NCBI GenBank assembly: GCA_009599575.1
Contig: VWND01000018.1
Coordinates: 496,001 to 560,000 of the forward strand
Direction: 5' to 3'
From: Blumeriella jaapii
Taxonomy: Eukaryota; Ascomycota; Leotiomycetes; Helotiales; Drepanopezizaceae
Length of the DNA stretch: 64,000 bases
Positions 12,196 through 21,035 of the stretch are shown one piece after another. Numbering within the stretch: position 1 is the first letter of the stretch; each line of letters starts with the position of its first letter. The notes under the pieces are model-generated. The model was given only the letters and a program-made list of their open reading frames with translations, ran no database searches and was not told where the DNA came from. A program made the translations under genes and the position numbers.

Positions 12196-13479
12196 CTACG
12201 CCCAAGCGCCGACTATCGCCATGCCGGCGCTGCCCGTGAACACCAAGAAACATGCGACGACCCTCCTCTTCCCTGTCAGGATCTTCCAGCTTTCGTCGCT
12301 CAGGAAGTCTTCCATGATCAGCTCGACTAGCGATGCCCAGAGGAGCAGGCCGCCCGAGATGGCATTCATGATGCCCATCATGAGGAGCCCGGTCGTGGAC
12401 TCCGGGCTGTAGAGCTTGTGTGTCGCGAGCCCTATGGCTTGGCCGGCCGGAGTTCTGGACGAATCAGCAAAGTGGCTGCAAGGGAAAACGAGGACGTCAC
12501 TTGCGTGCAGCCGTAGGCCAGAGCCATCAGCCATGGCTGCATGGCTTTCGGTTTCCACTTCAGGGCAGCGATGCGCGCCCCAAGGGCCAGGCCCTCGAAC
12601 GTTTCTGACACGTTAGCTCTGGGGCTTGCAGCGGACTCGGGACGCACCCACGATGGAAACAGACGGCAATCAGAAGGACGATAAAGTCCCGGCCGGTAGC
12701 GGTACTCAGTGCCATTCCGATGAAGACGCTGTGGAAGAGGATGCCCAGCTCGAGCAGGAAACACTGCATCGTTTCCTTCTTGTGCTTCTGTTCGGGGGTC
12801 AGAATCGCGGGCGGCGACTGGACCATGGTGAAGCCAACATCTTTCTGCGATCGTTCACTTCGTTCTACGGCATCGAGGTATGCGCTGTGAGCAGTGACTT
12901 GCTGCAATTGCCTCGCCGTGCTGCCTTCTCGCCCATGGAGTACTCCTGGGTTGAGTCCTATGGCCGTGTCAGCACACGTGTTTCTGTCGACGTGAACCAC
13001 GTACTCCTTTCCCTCTGACAGGGTACCTCTTCAGCAATCGACCGCTCATTCATCATGTTGGAAGGCATGGCACAGCAGTTCCTCCCCGGGGTCAGCACCA
13101 TCTGCACGATGACAATCATAAAGATGGCTGCCAGCGCAAGCGCGCCGGGCATAGCGGGGTACGTTTCGTTCCAGAATGGCGGCAAGCATGGGTCCGTCAG
13201 CGATTCGAAGGCCGTGGGCAGCAGGTGAATCAGTGCCGTGGCCACTAACACCCCCGTCCCGAAATGGCGGATTGCAAAGAGGAAATTCGGCGGGATCCGG
13301 AGTCTTGGGGCCTTGACTACGACGACTGGAAGCACACATGCTGAGTACGAGACGGCTAGAATGATGAAGAGGGCGCCGAGGTGAAACGAAAAGTTGTAGT
13401 CTGGTGAGATCTCTGGCACCGAGCACGACTCCTTGTCGGCAGCCCGTCGAAAGAGTGCTCGGGGTGACTGGGAGTGCAT
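12196..13479 (-). CDS. ZIP-family zinc/iron transporter
   Basis: Four exons, 13479-13005, 12957-12652, 12604-12505 and 12454-12196, encode 379 residues. ZIP transporters move Zn2+ or Fe2+ into the cytosol across the plasma or an organelle membrane. Seen: about eight hydrophobic segments; TM region ending ALIHLLPTAFESL; a hydrophilic loop between TM3 and TM4; TM4 with LFHSVFIGMAL (His234); TM5 with HQTFEGLALG (His260, Glu264), the canonical metal site; and a short C-terminal end after TM8. The Cys-containing N-terminal luminal part precedes TM1. The third intron (12504-12455) can be spliced in frame only as GC-AG (donor GCAAGT), giving the expected YGCTTPAGQAIGLATH junction. ATG 13479 is the first in-frame ATG. 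Closest in type to plasma-membrane Zrt1/Zrt2 proteins, but specificity is not decidable. Confidence 0.93.
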
Positions 13480-13686
13480 CTTGAGATGGGCGGCGATGGA
13501 GATATGTACTGCTGGTACATACACAGTGTTCGCTTGGGCACTCTCGAAGCGACACGTGATCCCAAACACCGCGTATCAGCCAGCGGGGAAGTGTGTTCTT
13601 GGGACGCGAAACGTGACTGGCCGCCCACACAGAGTTTAGAGGAACGAAGGAAAAAAGCCAGGGCAACGAAAACGGCCGAGGGAAAA

Positions 13687-13699
13687 TGTCTTTAAGACA
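13687..13699. promoter_or_regulatory. near-perfect palindrome upstream of ZIP gene
   Basis: TGTCTTTAAGACA lies about 208 bp upstream of the ZIP start codon. Its arms are exact complements around one central base, and the centre CTTNAAG equals the core of the yeast Zap1 zinc-response element (ACCTTNAAGGT), while the outer bases differ. A zinc-responsive operator is a guess; the palindrome itself is certain. Confidence 0.3.
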
Positions 13700-16153
13700 C
13701 CACGTCGGTGCCCCGTTACCGCCGTTCTCGCCAAGTCAGCTAGTGTCGTTGACTCGCACTTGGCATAAGGATGCCGGGTTCGGAACGGTCAGGACCTGGC
13801 AAGCTGGACGTTGGTCTGTAGGTACTGTATGTACTGTTCTGTGCTGGATGGACATACAGTACTTCCTGTCCTGAGCAGAGGCGCGTTACGTCAAATGCAC
13901 CACGCCTTGGACGTCGACCGGGAAATCCAACGGCCGCTTACCTGCCACCGATGGCATGCCCAACTCCGATTCCTCGCTCGAAGACAACTGGGGTTTCTAC
14001 TGTGCGGTGCTGTACTTTCTGGGAAAGAAGAACGCCAAAGTCGCACCCTACGTGCTTAAGTGCATAAGCATAAAGCAGTGCTAGCGTTCCTGGCCTGCGA
14101 CGAGACGACCTGCTTGTTGGGTGCTGCAAGCCGAAGGCATCGACATTTATGTAATGCAGAAGTCATGACCCGCACCTGAAAACGCCGTCCACCACCAACG
14201 ACCGACTGGAGACAGGAAGAAGAAGGAGGAGGAGGAGGAGGCAGATGAAGAGGAACCGAGACGTGATGTCGTTGGAGATTGGGAGGATTGGCCGACCCGC
14301 TTTCCTCCGCACGAAGCATCGCCGGACTCGCCACTCGCCAGCTGGCCCGGCAGGATCCAGATCAGATTGTGTCATACAGCGACAGGACGCTTTCTGGACG
14401 CACTTCCACGCCGCTGCGGAGGAGAGACGTTACGAAAAACATTCCGACATCGGCGCGGATCCTCCGACCTGTAGCCCTACTTACGCGCCTTCCTAAACCT
14501 CTCTATCTGCCGGCCAAACGCTAGACTTCCGTCGGCGCCGGCTTTTCTCGAGAAGTGAGTACTGTGTGCACCGAGATGGAGAAGCGTGCAACTTCAGTCT
14601 TTGAGTACTAGAAACAACTGCCATCGACGCCACGTGCTCCACAAATATACGAGTTTTTTTGTGCATTCATTCCATGGGACGAGATGATTGTTTGGTTGTA
14701 GTTGTCGCGCTCCTCCATCGGCGACGTACTGTGAGCTTGCCTTCTTCTACTGAACGTTTGGGCTGCACATGGAAGAAGCATAGGACATTCGCTGCTGATG
14801 CTGAACGGTGGGTAGTATGTAAAGATAAGGACCCAGAAGGAAGACCCAGGCCTGGAAAGAACAGTGGGCTGCTCCGAAGCTTCAGCATCGGTTCGAGTCT
14901 TTGAAAGAAAGAAAGGAAAAAAAAAGAGGGGAGGTGGCTAGGATTCGAGATCGCTACTTCCGGTTTCCAAAGAAGATGAAAAAGAATCCTATTCAGCGAC
15001 GAGCAAAAGTTTCACTCGTTGTGTGAGTACGGTACAGTACAGTACCATCCACTTGAGCATCTGCAAAGGGGCACTGGACGAGCTTGATCTGGTGTAGAAA
15101 AGAATCGATTATCGGACTCAAATTACGGCCCATCTGACTGTTCAGACTCAGTACTACAAAGGAATGTGCGCTTGATTTTTGTGAATTTTTCTCTCGCATT
15201 TCAAAAGGTTAATTGGGTAAAAACGCTGGTAGAAGAGTCGAGTGAGAAAGGGATTGATTGCATAGCACTGAACCGGCACGAACTTCTGCAATACTAACAG
15301 CGTCGTCATCGACTAGAAATAAGGTTGGCAGCTATGAACTGTCTGGACATGGCTTGAAGATTCCATCACGATGAAAAAGGTAGAAGGAAAATAGAAAAAC
15401 GAAGGATTTGTACTCGTTCAAACCCTGAAAAGATACTTTCCAAACCTGGCCATGTCATGTAGGTTCTCTCTTAGGGTGGGTACCTGTCAAGGAGCAAGAG
15501 GCTGGCTGGACAATTGCATTCTCTAGATACGAAGGGTATAGAGCGTACCTTAGTTACGACGAGAAGACTAGGTAGTCCGTCCCGAGACCACGTGATCATA
15601 ACGTGACCTTCCGTACTTCCTCAAATCCAACCCCTCACAGTAGCAAGGGATAGAAATCTCCAAACAACGTCGCCGCCTGGAATCTAGTCGGGGATCTGAG
15701 AGCATGCCAACAGACCCAATATCTACTCTCTCGCATCGAAAAGTCTTTCCCATGCTTTCTTTACTTTTACCGACTTGGCTCTTTTGCTCCGGTTGGCTTT
15801 CAAGTTCTGTACAACATATAGGTACCTAAGGTGCAGGCCCAAATCCACGGACGCAGTGTAGCATCATGAGGATCAATGATCTTCGGGAAAAAAAAAAATA
15901 ACATTGTACAAATACATTTTCTCTTGGAAGACCTTGCTTATATCCTGATATAAATTACGAACAATTGTCTTTCGAGGCACGAGAGGGTGTGAATGCTCCG
16001 AGCGGTACAGGACCGCACTCGGTGCCAAGATTTCAAACTAGACCTATGACACGCCAAACGGGGGTCATTAAGCATCACGAAGGAAAAGAAAACACCGGGT
16101 ATCTTCTGATTGCAACACACCAGAACGCACGACAAAAGTCCGGGACTCCTGGC
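13700..16153. other. gene-free intergenic stretch
   Basis: Nearly 2.5 kb without a supportable gene. Short open frames near 14163-14524 and 14659-14904 overlap on both strands and have no family signal. A GGA-rich run lies at 14223-14240 and GTAC-type motifs at 13818-13862 and 15028-15046. The left end should include the ZIP promoter and the right end the 3' UTR of the MARVEL gene. Confidence 0.4.
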
Positions 16154-16823
16154 TCACACGCGCAGCTCCATAGCCGGGTCGGGTTTCGTGCTTAGGCTAT
16201 GCCTGTTCCTCCACGCATGGAGCGCCGCGATGGCAGTCGTGAAGGAAAACAAGACCCTGCACACAGCCGCAGCCAGTCAGTCCAGAGCTCTCTCGTTTCG
16301 CAGGACGTCTTCCAAGCGGAAGCGAAAACGACTCACCACTCAAAGGCGGCGAACACATCGCCGGCGATAGCAGCCCGGCAAGAGCCCCAGTACTTGCCAC
16401 CCTTGGAGCCGCACCTGACGTGCGACAAGCGGCTCGCCAGCGCGATGAAGCCCGCGAACCAGAAGAGCATGGTCACGAACTCGGCGCCCAGAATGCCGTA
16501 CTTGTGCGCGTAGGCCGGGAACCGAGCGGGCGCCAGGACGAGGTAGACGAGGGCGAGGAGGGTCCAGACGGAGACGAAGACCAGGAAGTTGATGGAGGAG
16601 GGCGAGGACCAGCCCCAGTGATCCGAAGCTGAGTGTTCCATGCGCGTTAGTGGGATGTGGTGAGGGACGGGGGAGAGAGGAGAGGGATGGACGGAGGGAG
16701 GGAGAGGGAAGGACGAGAGGGAAAGAGGAACGAACCATAGGCGAGGACGCCGAGCACTATCAGCGCGAACACGGCCTGGATGACGCGGATGGGGAGCGTG
16801 AGGATGGAAGAGTTGAAGGCCAT
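16154..16823 (-). CDS. MARVEL-domain four-TM membrane protein
   Basis: Exons 16823-16736, 16628-16337 and 16256-16154 (introns 107 and 80 nt) give 160 residues. Four hydrophobic segments are visible: residues about 10-28 (IRVIQAVFALIVLGVLAYA), about 44-64 (INFLVFVSVWTLLALVYLVL), about 75-95 (ILGAEFVTMLFWFAGFIALA) and about 125-145 (VLFSFTTAIAALHAWR). The SDHWGWSSPSSINF loop and the C-x-S-x-K-KYWGSC loop are typical of fungal MARVEL proteins, a family related to eisosome/nonclassical-export Nce102-type proteins; the precise role of this member is unknown. The first intron has a clear CTAAC branch site. The short cytosolic tail ends in a charged stretch. Confidence 0.88.
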
Positions 16824-17910
16824 TTTCGCTCGCCTTTCTTTGGGGGAGGGGGTTTTCGATCTCGAACGTGGAGAGTCTGTCGGTCCTGCGCTTGCGAAGG
16901 AAGAACTGAGCGTCGGGAGCAGGGAAAGAGCTCTGTTTTTATTCCTCTCGCCCAGAAAGGTGCTCTCGTGAATATCCGAGACGAGGGATTCATTCGTGGA
17001 TCGCTGGTGGCGCAGACGTGGGTAGGAATGCGGGGCTGCATTTTATATAGACCATTCACTTGCTGTATCAACCATTCAACCAACCCCAATCGGCAAACTG
17101 CACCAACTGCCATTCTGGGACCTTGGGCATCGCAAGCGCCCAGGCTGGCAAAACGGCCATGTCCGTGAGTTGGGTTGGGGCTCGTGCTGCTGCTGGCACA
17201 TCGGCAAAGTACTCTAAGTAACTTATACCCTTGTCGACGATCACCCTGATATAGAGTCGACATCAAACCGATCGACGGGCCGCGCGAGGAGGAGTCGGTG
17301 CCGAGGAGCATCGTGGAAAGCCAAACAAAGACCAAACCAAAACCCAAATGTGTACAGGTGTACGTTGCACATAAACCACAGTTCCTGTTATCGCCGTCGG
17401 TCTTTGACTGAGGCGAGACCCGTGTCTGCAAATCCTCTTGACAGGCCTGTTATCGCGCGCAAGGCGGGGCCGAATACCCAGAATAATGACGCGTGCTCTA
17501 GCAGTTCCCATGTCATGGAACAAATGGTTTCGGCTGGGATGGCACAAGCATCTCGGGTCTTAGTTGCGTGCATTCGGACTGTTTGTGAAGGGATGGTATC
17601 GTGTTGCAGGGCGACGCGCCGCCTATCGAGTAGCTACATACCTTCAGTACGTGGTAGCTGGGGGCTGCGCGGTGAAAGGGACCACTCGATCGCCTCGAGT
17701 GTCTCCCCCAGACTTGGTTTTGCGGTGGCCAAATACGTATAGACGTGCGTTCCGAAGAAAATCTCCGAAAGAAGAAACCCCACCCCCCTTCCCACGAAAA
17801 CCAAAAGGCAAAAGAGTGGAAAAGATCTGTCAACACGTCGAAACGTCAACACGCGAGAAAAGAGCTTAGCGCGCGCGTAACGGCTAGCATTTGATGTGTG
17901 TGCCTTACAA
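16824..17910. other. intergenic between tandem minus-strand genes
   Basis: A 1.1-kb stretch between the MDR gene stop and the MARVEL gene start. It should hold the MARVEL promoter and the MDR 3' UTR. No convincing gene, RNA or repeat was found, only overlapping short frames. Confidence 0.4.
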
Positions 17911-19115
17911 CTACAACTTACTAGAACCCGCCTCACCCGGCGTCAACTCAACGACCAGCTTGCCAAATTGGCTTCCGTGCCTCATATCCTCGAACAGGTT
18001 GTCAATATCCTTGAGGTTGTCGATGCCCTTGGCAGTTCTCGAGACGATGGGCTTGATCTTCTTCTCGTTGACAAACGCAACCATGTCCCCGAACTCTTTC
18101 CTCGAGCCCATGGTCGAGCCCCGGAGCTCAATGTTCTTCAAGACCGCGTTCATAGTCCACTCCATCTTGGGGGCGACAGTCATGCCGTATTGACTGACAA
18201 CGCCGCCATTCTATCTAGTCAACCAAAAGCCCACCGTGTCGAGGAGTCGTCATACCTTGAGAAGCCTCACCCCCTTCGCCATGACATCTCCGCCCGCGCC
18301 ATCGACAATCGCATCGATGTAGGGCCTGTCTTTGGGGAGCTGTTTCTTCAGCTCCTTCTCCCATCCCTCGGTCTTGTAGCTCACGCCCCCTTTGGCGCCC
18401 ATCGCTTTTGCCTTGTCGATTTTCTCCTGGCTCGCACTTGTCACGTAAGCATTCCCGCCCATCGCAACAACGAATTGCAGCACATTCAACGCGACACCAC
18501 CGCCAATGCCAGTGATCAAGATGTTGCGTCCCGGTTGTGCATTCCCGCTCTTGGTCACGTAGGCCCTCCACCCCGTCAAACCCGTCAAGGGCAACGCCGC
18601 GGCCTCCGCCGCGCTGAGATGCTCGGGCGCAAGTTCCACCTCATCTTCGTGGATCGTGACGAATTCTTGCAGCGTGCCGACGGGGATCGTCTTCGTGCCA
18701 CCTAGAATCTTGTAGCCCGTCGGTGATTCCGGGCCTTCGAGAGAATCTTTCCAACCTTGTCCCGGCGTGATGAGTACACGCTTCCCTTTCAAGGACGGCG
18801 AGGTAGAAGAGCCCACGGAATGGATGACTCCGTATCCGTCCGCAAGCATGGGCACATCGAAAGATGGAGCAGGATACAGAGCTTGACGGAGGAAGAAGTC
18901 GCGATGGTTTAAAGCTGCTGCATGGATCTGAACCGTGACTTCATTAGGCCCTGGGGATGGGTTGGGGACCTCTTTGACTTCGAGACTGATGATAAATTGT
19001 CAATCTCAACCCCGCGGAGGAAGAAGGTCAGTCTGATACAATGTAAGGCTTCTTACGGATAATAGACTTGGCCGGGCTTCCCCTCAACATGCTTCATGAA
19101 CACCGCTCTTGGCAT
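17911..19115 (-). CDS. MDR-superfamily NAD(P)H oxidoreductase (quinone-oxidoreductase-like)
   Basis: Exons 19115-19057, 18985-18256 and 18210-17911 (introns 71 and 45 nt) encode 362 residues, the standard medium-chain dehydrogenase length. Seen: a GroES-like N-terminal domain (HAAALNHRDFFLRQ, DGYGVI), the substrate-domain turn AAALPLTGLTGWRAYV, and a Rossmann dinucleotide motif GIGGG (residues 179-183) followed by YVTSASQEKIDKAKAMGAKGGV and DGAGGD. The cysteine cluster of the structural zinc site is absent, pointing to the zinc-independent quinone-reductase side of the family. The cytosolic substrate is unknown. There is no metabolic gene cluster around it. Confidence 0.93.
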
Positions 19116-19278
19116 CCTGAATTGTCGGTGTGAGTTGTTTTCCAACAAAGAGGGAGCAACAGAAGGAATAAGTAGTGTTTTCTTTTCTTAACACAACGTT
19201 GAAGTTACAGTCTCCCCGCTATGTATGCCGAGGCTAGCCAATTAGCCGAGTTCGGAGAAGGATGAGTAAGAAATTATG

Positions 19279-19340
19279 TGCAGTACAGTACAGTTACAGT
19301 ATGTACTGTACTGTACAGTAGGCACTGTGAGTACATGCAG
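19279..19340. repeat. GTACAGTAC/GTACTGTAC inverted cluster
   Basis: Tandem CAGTACAGTACAGT is followed within a few bases by GTACTGTACTGTACAG, so the two halves are complementary and could form a hairpin of about 14 bp. It sits 165 bp upstream of the MDR gene start codon. It belongs to the window-wide GTAC motif set. Confidence 0.7.
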
Positions 19341-19717
19341 TACTTTGGCATAACAAACACGGCAGACCAAACCATGAAACTCCACACTAGATGATCAAAG
19401 AAGTTGTAGGAAACCGAAACAAGAGCCCAATGAGGATTGCTATATTGCCGGTGTCAGATCCAGCCCAATCAAACTACCCGCGCGCGCTCAAACTACCCAC
19501 CGAAGCTCCTCTCCCTTTTCCTTCTGTGCATGCGGGGAGAAAAGCCGAGTCAGGTGATTCTGTACGGCGGCCCCGGCCTGTCGGCAATACCGGAATAACT
19601 CACATCCCGAGAAAACCCCGGTGACTACAACATATAACCACGGCTCCAAATTCGGGCCAATGATTTCCATTTATTGGTGCCAAAGTTCGTGCTTCAAACA
19701 CCAACTTGCCTAACACA

Positions 19718-19776
19718 GGCTGCTTGGCGCAATGGTAGCGCGTGGACCTCCTAAGTCCAAGGTTGTGGGTTCGAGG
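19718..19776 (+). pseudogene. 3'-truncated tRNA-Arg(CCT)-like sequence
   Basis: The sequence shows a 7-base acceptor strand (GGCTGCT), a D arm (GCGC-AATGGTA-GCGC), an anticodon stem TGGAC/GTCCA with loop CTCCTAA (anticodon CCT, arginine), and the start of the T arm (GTGGG TTCGAG). After TTCGAG the expected CCCAC and AGCAGCC strands are missing. So the A box and most of the B box are there, but no complete cloverleaf can form. It may be a truncated gene or the tRNA-like head of a SINE; no second copy of the following sequence was seen in this window. Confidence 0.7.
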
Positions 19777-20183
19777 TGAGCTATTCTGTCCCTCACTCCC
19801 TGGTTTCAGAATCTGATTGTGAATAGTCCCATGGTGGTCGCAGGGATAATTTTTTTGGGCATTTTGGACATTTTGTGCGTTTACTCTGTGTTTTGATTCT
19901 CCGCGCCTTGGCGGTCCGGTGGGGGTGGTTCCTTCCGTGTCCGATCAAAAGCTTTATTCGAGTACGACTAGAAAATCATCCAACGAATTTTCGCATCCGG
20001 AGTTGTGGAATGTCCATGTCAGGCGGCGTTATCAAGCAAAAACTCGCTGACATTAATCATTCTCTCTTTTACACTAAAGCGGATTGTCCGCACCCACGCA
20101 ATCATGGTGGTAAAGTAAGTTACAGTAGGTCTACATTTTCTTAAATCATTTGCACTACTCGCGATTCTTACAAAGACAGGACT

Positions 20184-21035
20184 CTACAGATCAGCACCAG
20201 CAACGATGACCGTCGAATTGCCCATCTCAATCTCTCCTGTATCGCCGATATAGACCCGCACGACGTTTCCACTGTTGGAACCCTTGACCTCCGACCCCTC
20301 TGCTTCCCAAGCCAGGGTAATGTTGACCACGTTGTCTGCATTCCCAGCGACGTAGACCTCCACCGTGTGGCCATTCCCACTCCCGGGCAGAATTGTGCGC
20401 GCGACTTTGCTCCTCCCCGGAATGTTCAAGTCGACGATATCCCTCTTCGTGAGCGACGTCTGGCTCGCGTCCGAGGCGACATCGCCATACCGGATCCCAC
20501 GCTCCCGCCGGCATTCTGGCACGCTGAACGAGTGATGGCCCAGCGCGCAGTTCTGCTCGTCTTGCATGGCACGACTGATCGCCTCCGGGCTCTTCTTCTG
20601 CCCGCGCTTCGCAGAGCGACCGGGCGTCAGATCCGAGCCGTGGTTTTTCTGCGTGTTCCAGCCCCCGGTGTTGCTCCCCGTCGAGTTCGGCGTGTTCTGG
20701 TCTCCGAACGAGGCGGCGTCTGCCGTGTGGCTGGAGCTGTCGCCCACGGCCATGTTGGCGTTCTTTGCATTGTTGACCGCTGCGGACCCGGCGCCGTTCT
20801 CGGGGGGATGGGAATCTGACGTGGGGGGAAATTCGTTTTCGATTTGGATGGTGATGCTATCTCGTTTGGGTAGGTGTCGCGTCTCGGGTTCATTGACGAG
20901 GACAGTGATTTTCTCGCCGGAGGGGAGCGGATGCACAGGGTCGTGGTGGGTTTGAATTCGGTTGCGAGGCTCGACTCGTGCTGGATGGCTGAGAGCTATA
21001 CTCGTTACGCCCAGGAGCACGTACTTGAGACGCAT
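20184..21035 (-). CDS. secreted protein with Kex2-type sites, unknown function
   Basis: A single-exon frame of 283 residues from ATG 21035. The N-terminus MRLKYVLLGVTSIALSHPA is a typical signal peptide. Three dibasic KR sites are present (57-58, 143-144, 197-198); two of them read KRD in the contexts LPKRD and LTKRD, ideal for Kex2-type cleavage. The middle (about 70-150) is a low-complexity Asn/Ser/Gly/Thr region. The C-terminal 85 residues (after KRD 197) are beta-rich with NVVNITLAWE and EMGNSTVIVAGADL, with possible N-glycosylation sites. Only two cysteines (163, 175). I do not recognise a family. It could be an effector or wall-associated protein, processed to a C-terminal mature domain. 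The adjacent DNA is gene-poor. Confidence 0.7.
   Translation of the reverse strand: MRLKYVLLGVTSIALSHPARVEPRNRIQTHHDPVHPLPSGEKITVLVNEPETRHLPKRDSITIQIENEFPPTSDSHPPENGAGSAAVNNAKNANMAVGDSSSHTADAASFGDQNTPNSTGSNTGGWNTQKNHGSDLTPGRSAKRGQKKSPEAISRAMQDEQNCALGHHSFSVPECRRERGIRYGDVASDASQTSLTKRDIVDLNIPGRSKVARTILPGSGNGHTVEVYVAGNADNVVNITLAWEAEGSEVKGSNSGNVVRVYIGDTGEIEMGNSTVIVAGADL

Larger units (their letters stand above)
19116..20183. other. intergenic with GTAC cluster and tRNA-like sequence
   Basis: A 1.07-kb stretch between the MDR gene start and the secreted-protein stop. It contains the GTAC-type cluster at 19279-19340 and the tRNA-like sequence at 19718-19776, listed separately. Nothing else is recognised. 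Confidence 0.4.

Noticed and set aside
14163..14524. Overlapping frames on both strands, one with a run of leucines
   Set aside because: The leucine run is the complement of a GGA microsatellite, and the frames overlap with no family signal.
17896..18705. 269-codon + strand frame
   Set aside because: Antisense shadow of the MDR reductase, whose splice-joined frame has clear family motifs.
19777..19810. Spliceosomal-type intron in a tRNA gene
   Set aside because: GTGAGC...TTTCAG fits by eye, but the sequence after it does not restore the T stem or acceptor stem.
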